Source: Chlorobaculum parvum NCIB 8327
Lineage (GTDB): Bacteria; Bacteroidota; Chlorobiia; Chlorobiales; Chlorobiaceae
Assembly: GCF_000020505.1 (NCBI RefSeq)
Contig: NC_011027.1
Location: 1,410,001-1,474,000, forward strand
Direction: 5' to 3'
Length of the DNA: 64,000 nucleotides
The notes below the pieces were generated by a model, which worked only from the letters and a program-made list of their open reading frames with translations, did not search any database and was not told where the DNA came from. Below, piece after piece: positions 20,173 to 29,600 of the stretch (position 1 is its first letter; every line of letters begins with the position of its first letter). The translations under genes were made by a program, and so were the position numbers.

Positions 20173-20828
20173 GCAAACCCCTGGCCGCTGAGCCACGATT
20201 CGGTGATACGGCTCGACTCCTGCGACGGCGGCGCAGCGGCGGAGTGCTGCCGAGCGACGTACTTGCCGAGAATGTCGAATTCGAGGTTCACCTCACTCCC
20301 GGCAGCGAGACCGGTGATGGTGGTGTTGGCGAAGGTGTAGGGGATGATCGCCACGGTGAACTCGCCCGGCTCGACCGACGCTACGGTGAGGCTCACGCCG
20401 TCGATGGCGATGGAACCGGCGGAGACGATCCAGGCGTCGAAGCGCGAGTCGAACGCCACCGAAATCATCCGGCTGCCGCCCACCTCTTCGATGCGCGAAA
20501 CCCGCCCGACGCCATCGACGTGGCCAAGAACGAAGTGTCCGCCGAGCCGATCCATTGGCCGCACGGCACGTTCGAGATTGACCTTCGCACCCGGACGGAA
20601 CGAGCCGAGCGTCGTCTTCTTGAGCGTTTCAGCCACCGTATCGACCTCGAACCACCCCGGCCCCGTCGCCACAACCGTCTGGCAAGCGCCGCCGATGCTC
20701 ACGCTCTCATCGATGCAGAGGTCGCCGAACTCCGCCTGCGAAGTGTAACGAACCTTCAACCGCATCCCGCTTCCCTGCCGCGCGGCGCTCTCGACCGTGC
20801 CAATATCCTTTACGATTCCGGTAAACAT
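20169..20828 (-). CDS. ribE: riboflavin synthase alpha chain
   Basis: 219 residues. It starts with the diagnostic MFTGIV and has the two-fold lumazine-binding repeat ([39 protein letters not shown] at the end). It dismutates two 6,7-dimethyl-8-ribityllumazine molecules to riboflavin. I see no FMN riboswitch in the 133-base leader, but two hairpins with T runs (see terminators). Overlaps rarA by four bases. Confidence 0.95.
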   Translation of the reverse strand: MFTGIVKDIGTVESAARQGSGMRLKVRYTSQAEFGDLCIDESVSIGGACQTVVATGPGWFEVDTVAETLKKTTLGSFRPGAKVNLERAVRPMDRLGGHFVLGHVDGVGRVSRIEEVGGSRMISVAFDSRFDAWIVSAGSIAIDGVSLTVASVEPGEFTVAIIPYTFANTTITGLAAGSEVNLEFDILGKYVARQHSAAAPPSQESSRITESWLSGQGFA

Positions 20829-20857
20829 CCTTGTACGATTCTTGGTGATAACAAATG

Positions 20858-20879
20858 AAAAAATCCGGCGTAACCGGAT
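20858..20879 (-). terminator. short terminator-like hairpin in the ribE leader
   Basis: Arms ATCCGG and CCGGAT, five-base loop, followed on the minus strand by a run of T, about 30 bases before the ribE start. It may be a second terminator for tpx or an attenuator of ribE. Confidence 0.5.
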
Positions 20880-20891
20880 GAATATAGTAAC

Positions 20892-20940
20892 AAAAAAAAG
20901 GATGAGTCGGCAGCCATGCCGCAATCACGCGGGCATGGCT
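20892..20940 (-). terminator. probable tpx terminator
   Basis: Arms AGCCATGCC and GGCATGGCT with an 11-base loop; eight T follow after a 12-base spacer on the minus strand. The spacer is long for an intrinsic terminator. Confidence 0.5.
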
Positions 20941-20961
20941 TGCACGAAAAATCAGAAGGAA

Positions 20962-21462
20962 TCAGGCGAGCGCCGCAAGCGCTTTATCGTAATCAGGCTC
21001 CTGCACGATCTCGGGCACCTGTTCGGTGTAAAGCACCTTGCCTGCGGCGTCGGCGACGATCACCGCGCGTGAAAGCAGGCCTTTCAGCGGGCCGTCGGTG
21101 ATGGTCAGGCCGTAATCGCCACCGAACTCGGGCGAACGGAATACTGAAAGCGACACCACATTTTCAAGTCCCTCAGTGGTGCAGAAACGGCCCTGCGCGA
21201 ACGGCAGATCGGCGGAGATGCAAAGTACAACCGTATCACCGCGCTCACCGGCTTCCTTGTTGAAACGCCTCACCGATGCAGCGCAAACAGCCGTATCGAG
21301 GCTCGGAAAAATGTTCAGCACAACCTTTTTGCCTGCAAAATCGGCCTGGGTTACTTCAGACAGATCGCTTTTCACAAGAGTGAATGCAGGAAGCTGACTG
21401 CCGACTGCCGGAAGCTCACCGGCAGTATTGATGGAATTACCTTTCAGGGTAATTGTTGCCAT
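20962..21462 (-). CDS. tpx: thiol peroxidase (2-Cys peroxiredoxin Tpx)
   Basis: 166 residues. Peroxidatic Cys is C60 in SLDTAVC and the resolving Cys is C94 in GRFCTTEG, as in the Tpx family; the start motif ([17 protein letters not shown]) also matches. It reduces H2O2 and organic peroxides using thioredoxin and would serve oxygen defence in this anaerobe. Single-gene unit by spacing. Confidence 0.95.
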   Translation of the reverse strand: MATITLKGNSINTAGELPAVGSQLPAFTLVKSDLSEVTQADFAGKKVVLNIFPSLDTAVCAASVRRFNKEAGERGDTVVLCISADLPFAQGRFCTTEGLENVVSLSVFRSPEFGGDYGLTITDGPLKGLLSRAVIVADAAGKVLYTEQVPEIVQEPDYDKALAALA

Positions 21463-21661
21463 AATGGAGATGGTTTAAATGATTATATGAAAACATTCAA
21501 AAGCACTTGCTTGACTAACCAGTTACAGGAAAGTTCCGTTCCCGCCAAGTCACAGAAGCAACAAAGTCCGCACAAATAAGATGGAGACAAAGGGACAAAG
21601 AACGATTTCCGAGTGAGAGCACAAAACCAAGAAGACCAACAAAATCGGCCGTTATCAACGG

Positions 21662-22456
21662 TCAACGACTCCCCGGTAACACCTGATAAAACCCGTTTCG
21701 CTCGACAACCTCGACGCTGCACTCGAACAGCTCCGAAACTGGCCCGGAGGTGAGCAATTGTTGTTTGCCTCCATCAGCTACAACCCGACCGTCTCGCATG
21801 AACACCACCCGGCTGATTTCCGGCGGGATCTCGTGCAGGTGATGAGTCACGAGGATAAGCTGAGTACCATGACGCATCAGCCGCCTGACCGTGTCGAGGT
21901 AGTGGAAAGTCGCTGGAATATCGAGGCCGCTGGTCGGTTCGTCGAGCAAAAGTGCTTCGGGCTCGTGCACGAGTGCTCGACCCAGAAGAAAGCGCCGCTG
22001 CTGCCCGGTCGACATCCTGCCGTATGGCCTTTCGGCCAGCGCTTCAATGCCAAGCTCCCCCATCAACGTTTCGGCGTGCTCCAGCTCATCGGCGCTGAAC
22101 ATCTGATGCGGCCACACGTCGATGCTCGAATAGTAACCCGAAAGAATCACATCCCGCCCTCGCGCACAAGCACCGTACTCCTGCTGGAGGTCATTGGACA
22201 CAATCCCCAGCCGCGAACGCAACTCCTCCACATTCCACCGGTTGCGCCCATACACCAGCATCCGGCTCTTTTCAGAATGCACCGGATAAATCTCCCGGGA
22301 AATCAGTTTCATCAGCGTCGTCTTCCCAGACCCGTTCGGCCCCAGAATAGCCGTATTCTCTCCTTTGCGGATGGTCAGGTTAAACCCATCGAATACCCTG
22401 GTGCCGCCCCGATAGGCGCTGATATTGCTGAACTCAAAAATATGCTCCACAACCAC
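21662..22456 (-). CDS. ABC transporter-type ATPase, orphan
   Basis: 264 residues with one nucleotide-binding domain: Walker A GPNGSGKTTLMK, signature MSTGQQRRF (a variant of LSGGQ), Walker B ALLLDEPTSGLD and the switch His in VTHH. It resembles the ModF/PhrA-like and iron-transport-type ATPases without a permease next to it. It begins with GTG at 22456 after an AGAGAGG site; a GTG two codons later is possible. Its role (transport or regulation) is unknown. Confidence 0.85.
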   Translation of the reverse strand: MVVEHIFEFSNISAYRGGTRVFDGFNLTIRKGENTAILGPNGSGKTTLMKLISREIYPVHSEKSRMLVYGRNRWNVEELRSRLGIVSNDLQQEYGACARGRDVILSGYYSSIDVWPHQMFSADELEHAETLMGELGIEALAERPYGRMSTGQQRRFLLGRALVHEPEALLLDEPTSGLDIPATFHYLDTVRRLMRHGTQLILVTHHLHEIPPEISRVVFMRDGRVVADGGKQQLLTSGPVSELFECSVEVVERNGFYQVLPGSR

Positions 22457-23273
22457 CCTGCCTCTCTGTTATCCTTTACGTTTAAACGACAAGTGCCGTC
22501 TAAAACTATACTTCCTTTCTGAATATTCCATTCCCCCACTTCTCTCCTCAGGATACCAGCCACTTCACCAACGCTTGATCACACAACACACTTATTACAC
22601 CACAAAAACGCCGCTGCAATGTCTTCACAAAAAACGCTTTTAGGTTTTGTAAGGGCACTGATAAATTTCGGGTAGATCTCCATTGAAATAATCCTCTAAA
22701 ATCTTTACATTCGTACCCATCATTGACACTCCCCGTGGAAATAATAAGGTTAGCCATTGCGATAATCTTGCTTTGGCCATTCCTGAACATGCTCAGTCTG
22801 TAAACGATTGGCAAGAAGCCCTAATGAACTTCTGAGATTCACAAGTAAACCTTTCCGGCCAATCCTGACACACCACGGCAACCCGATCAGGCTACGAACA
22901 AGTCTGAAGAGGCAAAGCGATACGAATAGACAAGACGTAGAAGGCAGCACAAAAAACGGCAGCTTCAACTGATACAACTTCACCTCGCGGATCGCGCAAG
23001 AAACTGAAGGGCATTAACGTCAAACTGATAACTTGATCCCGGAAGCATTTACGTAACTCCTGTGTTCCCTGGAATGCGATTATATAGGCTACACAAACCG
23101 TTAGCAAATAATAGTCGCATCTCATATATTTTGAGCATAAAGGTACGTCACAAAGATGACGTATTTTGAACTTCAAAATCCAAAAAGCTGCCTGAGGGAT
23201 CTTTTCTCGACAACGTTGTCATTCTAAAAACATTCTTTAGCCCCTTGGCACAATACAACTACGTTAGTAAACC
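22457..23273. other. 817-base region without a supported gene
   Basis: The stretch is AT-rich, full of stops in all frames and lacks the third-position C bias of neighbouring genes. Several weak frames of 60-95 codons exist, none with a credible family or ribosome binding site. It may be a decayed gene or island remnant. A perfect inverted repeat lies at 23144-23163. Confidence 0.5.
23144..23163. promoter_or_regulatory. perfect 7-base inverted repeat TACGTCA-N6-TGACGTA
   Basis: A 20-base dyad with a six-base spacer, 110 bases before the small gene at 23274. Similar to the site at 26590-26607. Possible operator for a dimeric regulator; the regulator is unknown. Confidence 0.35.
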
Positions 23274-23522
23274 ATGACAGCAAATATAGCACAACTCGCC
23301 ATCCAGCATATCGAAAAGGATAAGTTCCTTGATGCAATCCAGTGCTTGCAGAATGCGATTCTGGAAATTGAAGTAAGCGGTTCAGACAGGCGAAAAATCA
23401 GAAGTCTGACCTCCATTATGGACAAAATCAGCGAAGCCGCCATGTTCGGCAGCGACTGGGAGGAAGGACGCAAAGCGAAAAAAGCGGCCATTGTCAAATT
23501 ACAGAAAGTCATCGCAGCCTGA
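23274..23522 (+). CDS. small protein of unknown function
   Basis: 82 residues, probably all helical and cytoplasmic (KDKFLDAIQCLQNAILEIE; KAKKAAIVKLQKVIAA). No family recognised. There is no clear Shine-Dalgarno site, but the frame is the only open one in this gene-poor stretch and is followed at 23657 by a strong terminator. It could be an accessory gene. Confidence 0.5.
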   Translation: MTANIAQLAIQHIEKDKFLDAIQCLQNAILEIEVSGSDRRKIRSLTSIMDKISEAAMFGSDWEEGRKAKKAAIVKLQKVIAA

Positions 23523-23656
23523 TAGCCTGTAAAAAGATCGGATTGTTCTTTACTGCAAACATTTGTTGCCCTACCCGTTTGCTCCCAGCGCTCGATTGTT
23601 GAGCAGAGGATAGCCAATACACCATAAGTCCGACTCACGCCTGAAAAACCTCAAAG

Positions 23657-23685
23657 AAAAAGCCCCGCTGAAGACGGGGCTTTTT
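23657..23685. terminator. bidirectional intrinsic terminator
   Basis: Perfect 11-base stem AAAAAGCCCCG/CGGGGCTTTTT with a 7-base loop, between convergent genes. Confidence 0.85.
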
Positions 23686-23708
23686 GATCGTTATCATCAC
23701 GAAATCGC

Positions 23709-24023
23709 TTACACACCCTCTTCCTCTCCGGTAGGTTCGAGGTCGGCAGTAGCTACCGTACCAATCTTGTTGGTGAGGTTAAGGTGCAGGTAGAGCGGCT
23801 TCTCCTCGCGCAGAATGCTTACCACATGATCGAAGCGGCTCAAGGGATAGTGAATCGACGGCTCAGGATAGCTTGCATTCGCCGGTATCGCCGCGTCATC
23901 CTTAAAGAAAACGATACGCCCGACATACTTTTTGTCTTTATAGACATAGATCAGCGCCTCATAGGGATGACCGCTGTAATACCAGATTTTGTAGCTGTCG
24001 AAATCCGCTTTAATAGTCGCCAT
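23709..24023 (-). CDS. conserved-looking small protein of unknown function
   Basis: 104 residues, soluble, acidic C-terminus (EPTGEEEGV). The pattern is of beta strands with aromatic residues (YKIWYYSGHPYEALIYVYKDKKYVGRIVFFKDD), which suggests a small beta-rich fold. An AAGGAG site lies at the right distance from the ATG at 24023, so the gene is likely real. No function can be given. Confidence 0.65.
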   Translation of the reverse strand: MATIKADFDSYKIWYYSGHPYEALIYVYKDKKYVGRIVFFKDDAAIPANASYPEPSIHYPLSRFDHVVSILREEKPLYLHLNLTNKIGTVATADLEPTGEEEGV

Positions 24024-24326
24024 ACAGTTTTACTCCTTTCGATAAGGTTGTTTGAACGTGAAACTGAAGAACAACAGCGCGTGTAGACCATTGCTGTACG
24101 CCCAAAAACAAAGTAATCATTGCGAATATTTTTTATTCCGGCGAAACGAAAAATCAATGACACAAACAACAAGTCGCGCGCCGCGAAAAGCCTTAGGGCA
24201 AACTCGCGTAATTGCTTTTCATTTCACCATTATTTTGAATACCATTATTGAACGCAGTACTGCGCCGAAAAGCAACCTGCCCGGCATCAACTCCGGCTTT
24301 CTGTCGCCGGACAATACTATCCTCCT
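24024..24326. other. divergent intergenic region, no gene seen
   Basis: About 300 bases between the genes at 23709 (-) and 24327 (+). AT-rich parts suggest promoters for both, but I see no clear element. Confidence 0.4.
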
Positions 24327-24884
24327 ATGTCATCTATCGAACAAACGCTCGCCTGGACTGAAACCCCTCTGCCCGAATCCCTCAAAACGCTTGATGCTGA
24401 AGCACAGGAAGCACTCGCGGGTTATGTTAAAGACGTGGTGAACAATAAAACCGACGGCTTTGACGAACTCTATCACGCCATTGGCTCGATCGTGCGATTC
24501 ATTCCGCACTTCATCGTCATACCGCTCATGGTCGAACACATCCGCCCGCAGATTTCAGCCGGCGTTTGCCGGACTATGGGCGTCGACCAGGCTGTAGGTT
24601 ACGCCAACGACCTCCCGCTCGAATACTTCAGCGAAGTTTCACGTCATATCGATGACGAACTTATGGCCCGCATTTTCGAAAAGATGAAGCGCAACCAGGC
24701 CGAAAAAGTGATTCTGTTCGAACTGCTGCACCATCGCTCTCACATGCTTGGCATCGCCGAACACCTCGATGGCCGCCTGCTCCAATTCGTAGCCAAAAAC
24801 CTCGAACTGAACGGCTTCTCTGAAAGTGATCCGGATATTTCCACCCACAAAGTGCTGCTGGAAAAAATCCGCGACCTGCGCTGA
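24327..24884 (+). CDS. protein of unknown function, helical
   Basis: 185 residues, soluble, mostly helical. Two segments look like tandem helical hairpins (IRFIPHFIVIPLMVEHIRPQ and then FSEVSRHIDDELMARIFEKM, LLHHRSHMLGIAEHLDGR). The second resembles by eye the N-terminal repeats of MgtE-type proteins, but that is too weak to call. A CCTCC-containing leader is present but no good ribosome binding site. Its base composition matches ordinary chromosomal genes. Confidence 0.65.
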   Translation: MSSIEQTLAWTETPLPESLKTLDAEAQEALAGYVKDVVNNKTDGFDELYHAIGSIVRFIPHFIVIPLMVEHIRPQISAGVCRTMGVDQAVGYANDLPLEYFSEVSRHIDDELMARIFEKMKRNQAEKVILFELLHHRSHMLGIAEHLDGRLLQFVAKNLELNGFSESDPDISTHKVLLEKIRDLR

Positions 24885-25089
24885 ACAGATCGGTAGCAAA
24901 AGGCAAAGCTTGACCCATGCAAGCACTGTTCTCAGCCCGCTGAAAAAGATTTTTTTACGCAAGTGAAAGAAATCGCCAGACGGCAACGTCATATGGTTGA
25001 GAACGAGAAGGCGCAACATGCAGCGCGCTTCTCCACGAGTATACAGCACATGCTCTTGCAGTCAAGTGTATAAACCAAAGCTACCGACC

Positions 25090-25860
25090 ATGAAAAAATC
25101 ACTCTTTCTTGCAACCACTGGCATCGCAGGCGTCCTGCTTTTCGCGCCACAGAGCGATGCCAAGGCCGAATTGAACGTCCATATCAGCATGGGTAACAGA
25201 AGTCCGGTTCTTGTCGTCAGCAACTATCCCGACTTCATCTATCTCGATGATTACGGCTTTTACGTTTCGTATGGCTGGGACTACGATCTCATCCGTTTCG
25301 GCGACTTCTATTTCGTCTTCCGCGACGGCAACTGGTACCGCGCCTCCTACTACCGCGGCCCGTGGAGGCTGGTGAGATATTACGACCTGCCCTGGCAAAT
25401 CAGAAGGCATAAATGGAACGACATCTGGCACCGCCGCGACTACGAGTACCGCCGCCACGACCGCTCCTATTGGGACAGGCATTTCAGGGAACAGAGAATC
25501 CGGGACAACCGCGACCTGCGTGACAGAAGGCCGGATGAGAGACCGAACTTCAGGCCTGACGGTCGAAAGGATTTCAAACCCGAGGGCAGGCTGGACACCA
25601 AACCCGACTTCAGGCAGGATTTCAGAAAGGATCGCCGTTCAGATGACAAAAAAGACGGGAAACCGGACTTCAAATCTGATGGACGATTCAACAGCAATCC
25701 TGATTACAGAAACAACGACAACAAACGGGATTTCAAACCGAGATTTCAGTCCGATCAGGAACAGAAGCGCTCATTCGATCGGGGCGACAAAAACGATGAC
25801 GGTGAACGCAAAGACCGGGATAATGACAGGAACAGAGACCGGGATCGAGACTACAGGTAA
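25090..25860 (+). CDS. secreted Tyr/Arg/Asp-rich protein, paralogue of 43754-44248
   Basis: 256 residues. A signal peptide (LFLATTGIAGVLLFAPQSDAKA) is followed by an N-terminal module of aromatic-rich strands with the words YPDFIYLDDYGFYVSYGWDYD, YYFVFRDGNWYRASYYRGPW and LPWQIRRHKW. From about residue 115 the chain is highly charged, with imperfect repeats built on RPDxRxDFKPDGR. The same module order is found in the protein at 43754-44248. It is exported; a surface, metal-binding or matrix role would be guesswork. The start is chosen by the signal peptide. Confidence 0.8.
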   Translation: MKKSLFLATTGIAGVLLFAPQSDAKAELNVHISMGNRSPVLVVSNYPDFIYLDDYGFYVSYGWDYDLIRFGDFYFVFRDGNWYRASYYRGPWRLVRYYDLPWQIRRHKWNDIWHRRDYEYRRHDRSYWDRHFREQRIRDNRDLRDRRPDERPNFRPDGRKDFKPEGRLDTKPDFRQDFRKDRRSDDKKDGKPDFKSDGRFNSNPDYRNNDNKRDFKPRFQSDQEQKRSFDRGDKNDDGERKDRDNDRNRDRDRDYR

Positions 25861-25874
25861 GATCCAGCATCAAG

Positions 25875-25914
25875 CAAACAAAAAGGGAGCCACGCACGGC
25901 TCCCTTTTTGTTTG
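25875..25914. terminator. strong bidirectional intrinsic terminator
   Basis: Perfect 17-base stem with a 6-base loop, A-rich on the left and T-rich on the right, between convergent genes. Confidence 0.92.
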
Positions 25915-25928
25915 CCATCAGCCCCCAT

Positions 25929-26123
25929 TTACGCCTCGTGGTGGTGCGGTGCGAGAATGATGGCAATCAGTGCGAACACGCTGAACACGAAACCCGCTGC
26001 GAACCACGCGAACACCGGAGAACCGCGATACCCTTTATTGAACGAAACAATCGCGCACGCAATCGAGCAGACGATACTGACAACAAGCACGAACATCCAG
26101 CTTGCCGGATCCATCAAAGCCAT
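25929..26123 (-). CDS. small two-helix membrane protein
   Basis: 64 residues from the ATG at 26123 (or 61 from 26114). Two hydrophobic helices (WMFVLVVSIVCSIACAIV and FAWFAAGFVFSVFALIAIILA) linked by a basic loop with FNKGYRGSP, and a His-rich end (PHHHEA). The pattern looks like small inner-membrane proteins common in bacteria, but no family is recognised. It ends at the strong terminator. Confidence 0.6.
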   Translation of the reverse strand: MALMDPASWMFVLVVSIVCSIACAIVSFNKGYRGSPVFAWFAAGFVFSVFALIAIILAPHHHEA

Positions 26124-26155
26124 AGCAAAAAATGATTTTACGGGTTGACGAAACG

Positions 26156-26379
26156 ATGTCACAAATCTATGGAAAAACCGGGAAATTGGCTACATCGCCA
26201 GCGACGACAAAACCGAATACAAAAAAGCCGCACCAAAGTTTACTTGCAGCGCTTTCGCCGAACAAACACAACAGCATATCGGCAAACTCAAACTCATCCG
26301 CAAAAACGCTCCAGCCCTCGAACGCGGCCTTGTCCTCTTCTCCGGATGGAAGACCCGATTGCCTGAACTGATAACGTAA
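26156..26379 (+). pseudogene. small gene broken by a one-base frameshift
   Basis: The frame opening at the ATG at 26156 reads MSQIYGKTGK and then loses coding character. The frame one base back, from about 26176, continues as GYIASDDKTEYKKAAPK and ends PELIT at 26377 with the strong third-position C bias of real genes here, but has no start codon of its own. Joining the two at the A5 run (26172-26176) or nearby gives a continuous protein of about 74 residues. I therefore call a frameshifted gene; a sequencing error is the other explanation. No function known. Confidence 0.4.
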
Positions 26380-26692
26380 AACTTTCCCCCCCCTTTGTAA
26401 AGAGGCTCCAACAAAACTCAACAATCGACAATCCCCCTAAATCTTTTTGAGCATCAAGATGTCAATTCATACAGCGACAGCTTGAGATGCCAGGCATCAG
26501 CATCACCGATCAACCCCATAACCAATCCCCCGATACAGGTTAGTTCCTAAAAATGCCCCTTTATTCAACAAAAAAACAACGGCAATCTCTACGTCATAAA
26601 CGACGTAATAACTCGTAAATATTTAGAAAAATCGTCAAACAGCAGTATTTTACTCGTCATCCGAGTTTACCATCACGGCAATCTTACCTCTA
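26380..26692. other. leader of the hybrid sensor kinase gene, no gene seen
   Basis: An AT-rich 313-base stretch with a run of nine C at about 26387. It holds the dyad at 26590-26607 and must hold the kinase promoter. Confidence 0.4.
26590..26607. promoter_or_regulatory. inverted repeat TACGTC-N6-GACGTA upstream of the sensor kinase
   Basis: Six-base arms, 86 bases before the kinase start. The half sites are identical to those of the dyad at 23144-23163, with a spacer two bases shorter. Confidence 0.35.
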
Positions 26693-29600
26693 ATGAACAA
26701 GGGCTCCAAAATCGCAAATCCGATTCAAAACAATGAATCGGATATTGACAGCCTCAAAAAAGAACATGCTGAACTGAAAAAGGAGCTTCAGCGACTATCT
26801 CTGGTTATCGAAGGCACAAAAGCCGGCTACTGGGACTGGAACATTCAAACCGGACTTGTATCTATTAACAAAGCATGGGCTGAAATGATCGGCTATACTC
26901 AAAAAGAGCTTGGGCCGATCACGCTTGCAAAATGGAAAAGTCTCTGCCATCCTGATGATCTGAAAAAGGCCAACATACTGCTTGAAGATAATTTACGAGG
27001 CAAGTTAGATGACTACGAGGCAGAGATCCGGATGCAACACAAAAATGGCCACTGGGTCTGGATCCTCACTCGCGGCAAGGTATTCGAACATGACCGGGAA
27101 GGGAATGCAATCCGAATGGCTGGATCGCACCAAGACATTACGGAGCGCAAACATGCCGAAGAGAAGCTTCGGCAGGAAATAAATCTCTTTCTGGAAGGCC
27201 CGATCACGGTTTTTCGCTGGTTAAATACTGAAGGCTACCCAGCCGAATATGTCTCTCCGAATGTAACCACGCTGACGGGATACGCTCCCGAAGATTTTAC
27301 ATCGGAAGTCATCGGATATGATGATATCATCCACCCGGATGATCTTGACAGGGTTCTGAATGAGATGACCGCTTTTTTCACCAATCCCGAAAGCACCTCA
27401 TTCGAGCAGGAGTACCGCATCATTCGCAAAGATGGCGGCATCACCTGGATGTACGATTTCACCACAATCGTCAGGGATGAAAACGGCTGCATCACCAGGT
27501 TTGAAGGCTATGTGCTCGATAACACCCTGAGAAAACAATCCGAACTCGCCCAAGCCTACAACCGGCGACTGGATCGCCTGATTTCAACCATTGCCAACCA
27601 GTTCATCAGCGCTTCTTCAGAGCAGATCGACAGCATGATCAACAAAGCACTGGAGACAATCGGCGCGTTCGTAGGGGCTGACCGAAGCTATATTTTCCAG
27701 CTCTATGACAACATGCGCTTCATGGACAACACCCACGAATGGTGCGCCAAAGGCGTCAAACCGAAGATCGATATATTTCAGCAGCTTCCTTCCTCCGAAT
27801 TCCGTTGGATCACAAAAAAAATCACCAATAACGAGGTGATCATCATACCGAGGGTATCTGAACTCCCGGACGCTGCTGCTGCAGAACGGAAGATTTTCGA
27901 ACAGCAAAATATTAAGTCACTCATTCTCATCCCACTCATATCGGGCAATGATCCGTTTGGCTTCATCGGCTTTGACGCCGTAAGGGTGGAGCGTCAATGG
28001 CCCTCCGATTCCGCATCGATCCTTGCACTGGCTGGAGGCATCATCGCCAATGCTTTACAGCGTCAAAGGGTAAAAAAACTGCTTCAGTGCGAGCTGGATC
28101 TGGCCCTGAAACTGAGTATGTCACAGTCATTTGAAGAAACCATACAGCATTGCCTCAATACTGCGATGGAGATTTCAGGCATGGATAGCGGCGCGGTCTA
28201 TCTGCTCAATGAGAACAAAAAAGCCCTGAACCTTTTCCACAGTCAGGGACTGTCAGATGAGCTCATCAAGACACTTGCTGTATTCAAGAAGAACTCTCCG
28301 GAATACCAGCTCATGAAGTCCGGAAAAGCCCTGTACAACGATCAGACGCCTGAAATCAGCGAACAAACGACTCAATGTTTGCTACAGGAGGGCGTGAATG
28401 CCTACGCCATTTTGCCCGTATTCAACAAAAAACGTCCTATCGCCCTATTCACTATCAGCTCACACAAGCTCGATGAAGTCCCGGTGTTTGCCCGCAAAGC
28501 CCTTGAAACGGTTGCTTCGCATATAGGGCCAACCATTATGCAGGCAAGACACGAAGAGCGCATCAGCGCGGTCAGCCGTAATCTTGAAACCCTGTTCGAA
28601 TCGATCGACGACATGCTGTTCATTTTTGCCGAGAATGGAACCATTGTGCATGCCAATATGGCAACAGTAGCAGCACTCGGTTATTCACTCGATGAGCTGC
28701 GGCAAATGAACGTGCTCGAAATCCATCCGTCAGGGCAGCGAACACATGCTCAAAAAATTGTCGATGCGATACTTTCCGACACAGAAAAGCTCTGTACTGT
28801 TCCCCTTCTCAAGAAATCGGGCGAGACCATCCCCGTGGAAACGAAAATCACTCCTGGCACTTGGGACGGCGAACCGGTCGTATTCGGGATCGCCCGGAAT
28901 ATTTCAGATCGCCTGAAAAGCCAAGCGGCGATTATCGAAAGTGAAAAAAAATTCCGCGAGCTCACCGAATTCCTGCCTTTTCCGCTCTTCGAAACCAACC
29001 TGAAGGGCATCGTGAATTATATCAATAATTCGGGAATGAAGTTTTTCGATATTTCTCCCGAAGAGCTTCAAAAGGGTGTGCCCGCCTTGAGTTTTTGCTG
29101 TCCAGAAAATCTCGAACTGGCCTTTGAAAAGCAACAGAAAATATTTGATCCAGACTATACCGCCCAAGGTAACGAGGAGACCATAGTCATGAAAGACGGA
29201 CGCCGGTTACCGTTACTGCTATACAACACCCCCATCAGAAAAGGGCGGAAAGTTGCCGGAATACGCACCACAGTGATCGATCTCACCGAAATGAAGCGGG
29301 CTGAAGCTGCCTTGCGCGAAAGCGCGCTTCAGAAACGGATCAGCGAAGAGTTCAGATCCATCATCGGCAATATTCCCGGTATCGTCTATCACCTATCGAC
29401 CGATAATGCCATCAACTTCCTTTCAGATGCCAAACAAGCATGGACGAAACATCTTGTTCTGGACAATAACCTGGGCTCACTCGATCACGCACTGACACTG
29501 GTTCATCCTGAAGACCGGCAACCTCTTGCTGATTTCTTCAACCAACTCCACCAAGCCCAGACATCGAAGACAAATGTATTCAGGATAATCCTGCCTGACA

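Noticed and set aside
20829-20961. FMN riboswitch before ribE
   Set aside because: The leader is short and lacks the conserved RFN words; only simple hairpins are seen.
21483-21722. 79-codon frame on the minus strand between tpx and the ABC gene
   Set aside because: No ribosome binding site, Cys-rich odd composition, and it overlaps the end of the ABC ATPase gene.
22750-22983. Possible transposase remnant on the minus strand
   Set aside because: The fragment has no DDE motif or inverted ends, and I could not link it to a family.
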